Shown here in pieces: positions 6,457-6,473 of a DNA stretch of 6,473 bases; within the stretch, counting starts at the first letter, position 1, and each line of letters opens with the position of its first letter. Source of the stretch: Negativicutes bacterium. Lineage in GTDB: Bacteria; Bacillota_C; Negativicutes; Sporomusales_B; JARLHX01. The stretch lies in contig JARLHY010000014.1 of the NCBI GenBank assembly GCA_031292015.1, positions 1 to 6,473 on the forward strand, read 5' to 3'. The notes beneath the pieces are model-generated. The model did not search any database, was not told where the DNA came from, and saw only the letters and a list, made by a program, of their open reading frames with translations. The position numbers and the translations under genes were made by a program.

Positions 6457-6473
6457 TTTGCCGCTGCGATCCA

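Overview
The window looks like part of a Bacillota (Firmicutes) chromosome, possibly a Negativicutes-type anaerobe, at roughly 50% GC. The evidence is a Bacillota-style tRNA-Gly(GCC) with an encoded CCA end, a Bacillota-like 5S rRNA, near-consensus housekeeping promoters, strong Shine-Dalgarno sites, and a methyl-accepting protein tail like those of clostridial receptors. The phylum call is moderate. The class call is a guess from sequence style, without a database search.

Positions 1-5927 hold a tightly packed set of sensory genes, all on the plus strand. They are the 3' end of a methyl-accepting chemotaxis protein (1-510), cheR methyltransferase (536-1351), cheB methylesterase (about 1367-2386), a soluble hybrid histidine kinase with four PAS domains (2444-5518), and a stand-alone receiver protein (5532-5927). 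Gaps are 25, 15 (or 0), 57 and 13 nt, with no terminator between them, so one operon is likely. CheR and CheB would set the methylation state of the receptor. The kinase carries HisKA, HATPase_c and REC modules, and its C-terminal tail resembles an HPt domain that has lost its key glycines. The single-domain receiver is a natural phosphoryl acceptor. No CheA or CheW is present in the window, so either they lie upstream or the hybrid kinase takes part in this circuit.

Positions 5928-6162 carry no convincing gene. They hold an 8-bp perfect hairpin and a 14-bp terminator-like hairpin that closes the sensory operon, followed by a clear promoter. Positions 6163-6473 are a stable-RNA region: tRNA-Gly(GCC), a second near-consensus promoter, and a complete 5S rRNA. 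No 23S rRNA precedes the 5S, so it either leads an rrn operon that continues beyond the window or stands alone.

The parts are mostly recognisable families. The points most worth a second look are the cysteine-rich insertion in the second PAS domain of the kinase, its degenerate HPt-like tail, the pairing of cheR/cheB with a hybrid kinase rather than CheA, and the 5S gene with its own promoter.
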